Source of the DNA: 2-01-FULL-39-33 sp964361645
Lineage (GTDB): Bacteria > Patescibacteriota > Patescibacteriia > 2-01-FULL-39-33
DNA: 20,518 nucleotides
NCBI GenBank assembly: GCA_964361645.1
Contig: CAYIBK010000018.1
Location: 1-20,518, forward strand
Reading direction: 5' to 3'
Each line of letters opens with the position of its first letter. Within the stretch, counting starts at the first letter, position 1. Below, one piece after another: positions 20,337-20,518 of the stretch. Both the position numbers and the translations under genes were made by a program. The notes beneath the pieces were generated by a model, which worked only from the letters and a program-made list of their open reading frames with translations, was not told the DNA's origin and did no database searches.

Positions 20337-20518
20337 ATGAGAACTCAAAGTATTATTTTTGCTCTTTGGTTATTATTTATAGCTCTTTTGGTGCCCACTA
20401 GCTCAGCCTTGGCTGATTATGGAGATTTATCAATTATGAGTGTTTCTTTTGAGCCAGCCCAGCCTGTGCTTGGTTATTTAACTAAAATCATAGTCAAAGG
20501 ACAATACACTGGCAGTTC
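20337..20518 (+). CDS. Secreted or membrane protein, N-terminal part only
   Basis: A frame open to the window edge, seven bases after pgk. It starts MRTQSIIFALWLLFIALLVP followed by TSSALADYGDLSIMSVSF. The basic start, hydrophobic core and ALA-like cleavage site (before D at about 28) are those of a signal peptide. The mature part (FEPAQPVLGYLTKIIVKGQYTGS) looks like the first strands of an Ig-like or CARDB-type domain, but too little is visible to say. Confidence 0.65.
   Translation, partial: MRTQSIIFALWLLFIALLVPTSSALADYGDLSIMSVSFEPAQPVLGYLTKIIVKGQYTGS

Noticed and set aside
1..20518. Alternative genetic code (TGA as Gly or Trp), as in some CPR lineages
   Set aside because: TGA ends several genes at family-typical positions (for example 2806 and 11994) and no gene needs TGA readthrough.
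1..20518. CRISPR array, tRNA, rRNA, transposase or integrase
   Set aside because: No regularly spaced direct repeats, no cloverleaf-like sequence that I could recognise and no recombinase motifs were seen.

Overview
The window is AT-rich (roughly one third G+C by eye) and densely packed with short genes. It uses the standard code: TGA is a stop and Trp is TGG. Gene content (RmuC, VanZ-like protein, GT4 glycosyltransferases, a shortened pyrophosphatase, a four-helix-bundle protein) and the interspersed palindromic repeats suggest an uncultivated small-genome bacterium of the Patescibacteria/CPR type. That placement is inference; no rRNA or other strong phylogenetic marker is present.

Layout. 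(1) 1-1595, minus strand: partial alanine racemase and a VIT/CCC1-like membrane protein. (2) 1661-8723, plus strand: a cell-envelope run with two GT4 glycosyltransferases, a VanZ-like protein, RmuC, a short inorganic pyrophosphatase, a Cys-rich lipoprotein, a GT-C-like membrane protein and cyclopropane-fatty-acid synthase. (3) 8724-10110: a repeat-bearing intergenic stretch and an isolated GC-richer ORFan with its own consensus promoter, long leader, Shine-Dalgarno site and terminator. (4) 10138-19143: a cytosolic [NiFe]-hydrogenase locus of the group 3b (sulfhydrogenase, HydBGDA/HyhBGSL) type, split and interleaved with other genes. (5) 19148-20518: phosphoglycerate kinase and the start of a secreted protein.

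The hydrogenase locus is the main point of interest. The beta, gamma, small and large subunits are all present, but the only maturation genes in the window are unusual. One is a HypC domain fused to HydE. The next is a complete HydG with both Fe-S cluster motifs. The last is a HypA-like protein without its zinc domain. HydE and HydG are normally maturases of [FeFe]-hydrogenase; no [FeFe]-hydrogenase and no HydF, HypB, HypD, HypE or HypF is seen here. The large subunit ends exactly at the His of its DPCxxCxxH motif, so it has no C-terminal extension for a maturation protease to remove. Together these suggest a hybrid, streamlined maturation route in which radical-SAM enzymes supply diatomic ligands to a [NiFe] site, with the fused HypC domain as carrier. 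This is a hypothesis; the rest of the genome must be searched for hypDEF, hydF and hydA.

Other signals include a 30-nt double-hairpin element placed right after an ATG in two unrelated genes, two large palindromic repeats flanking the ORFan/hyhBG block, an IVS-like four-helix-bundle element between the small- and large-subunit genes, and several -10 boxes so close to start codons that transcripts may be leaderless.
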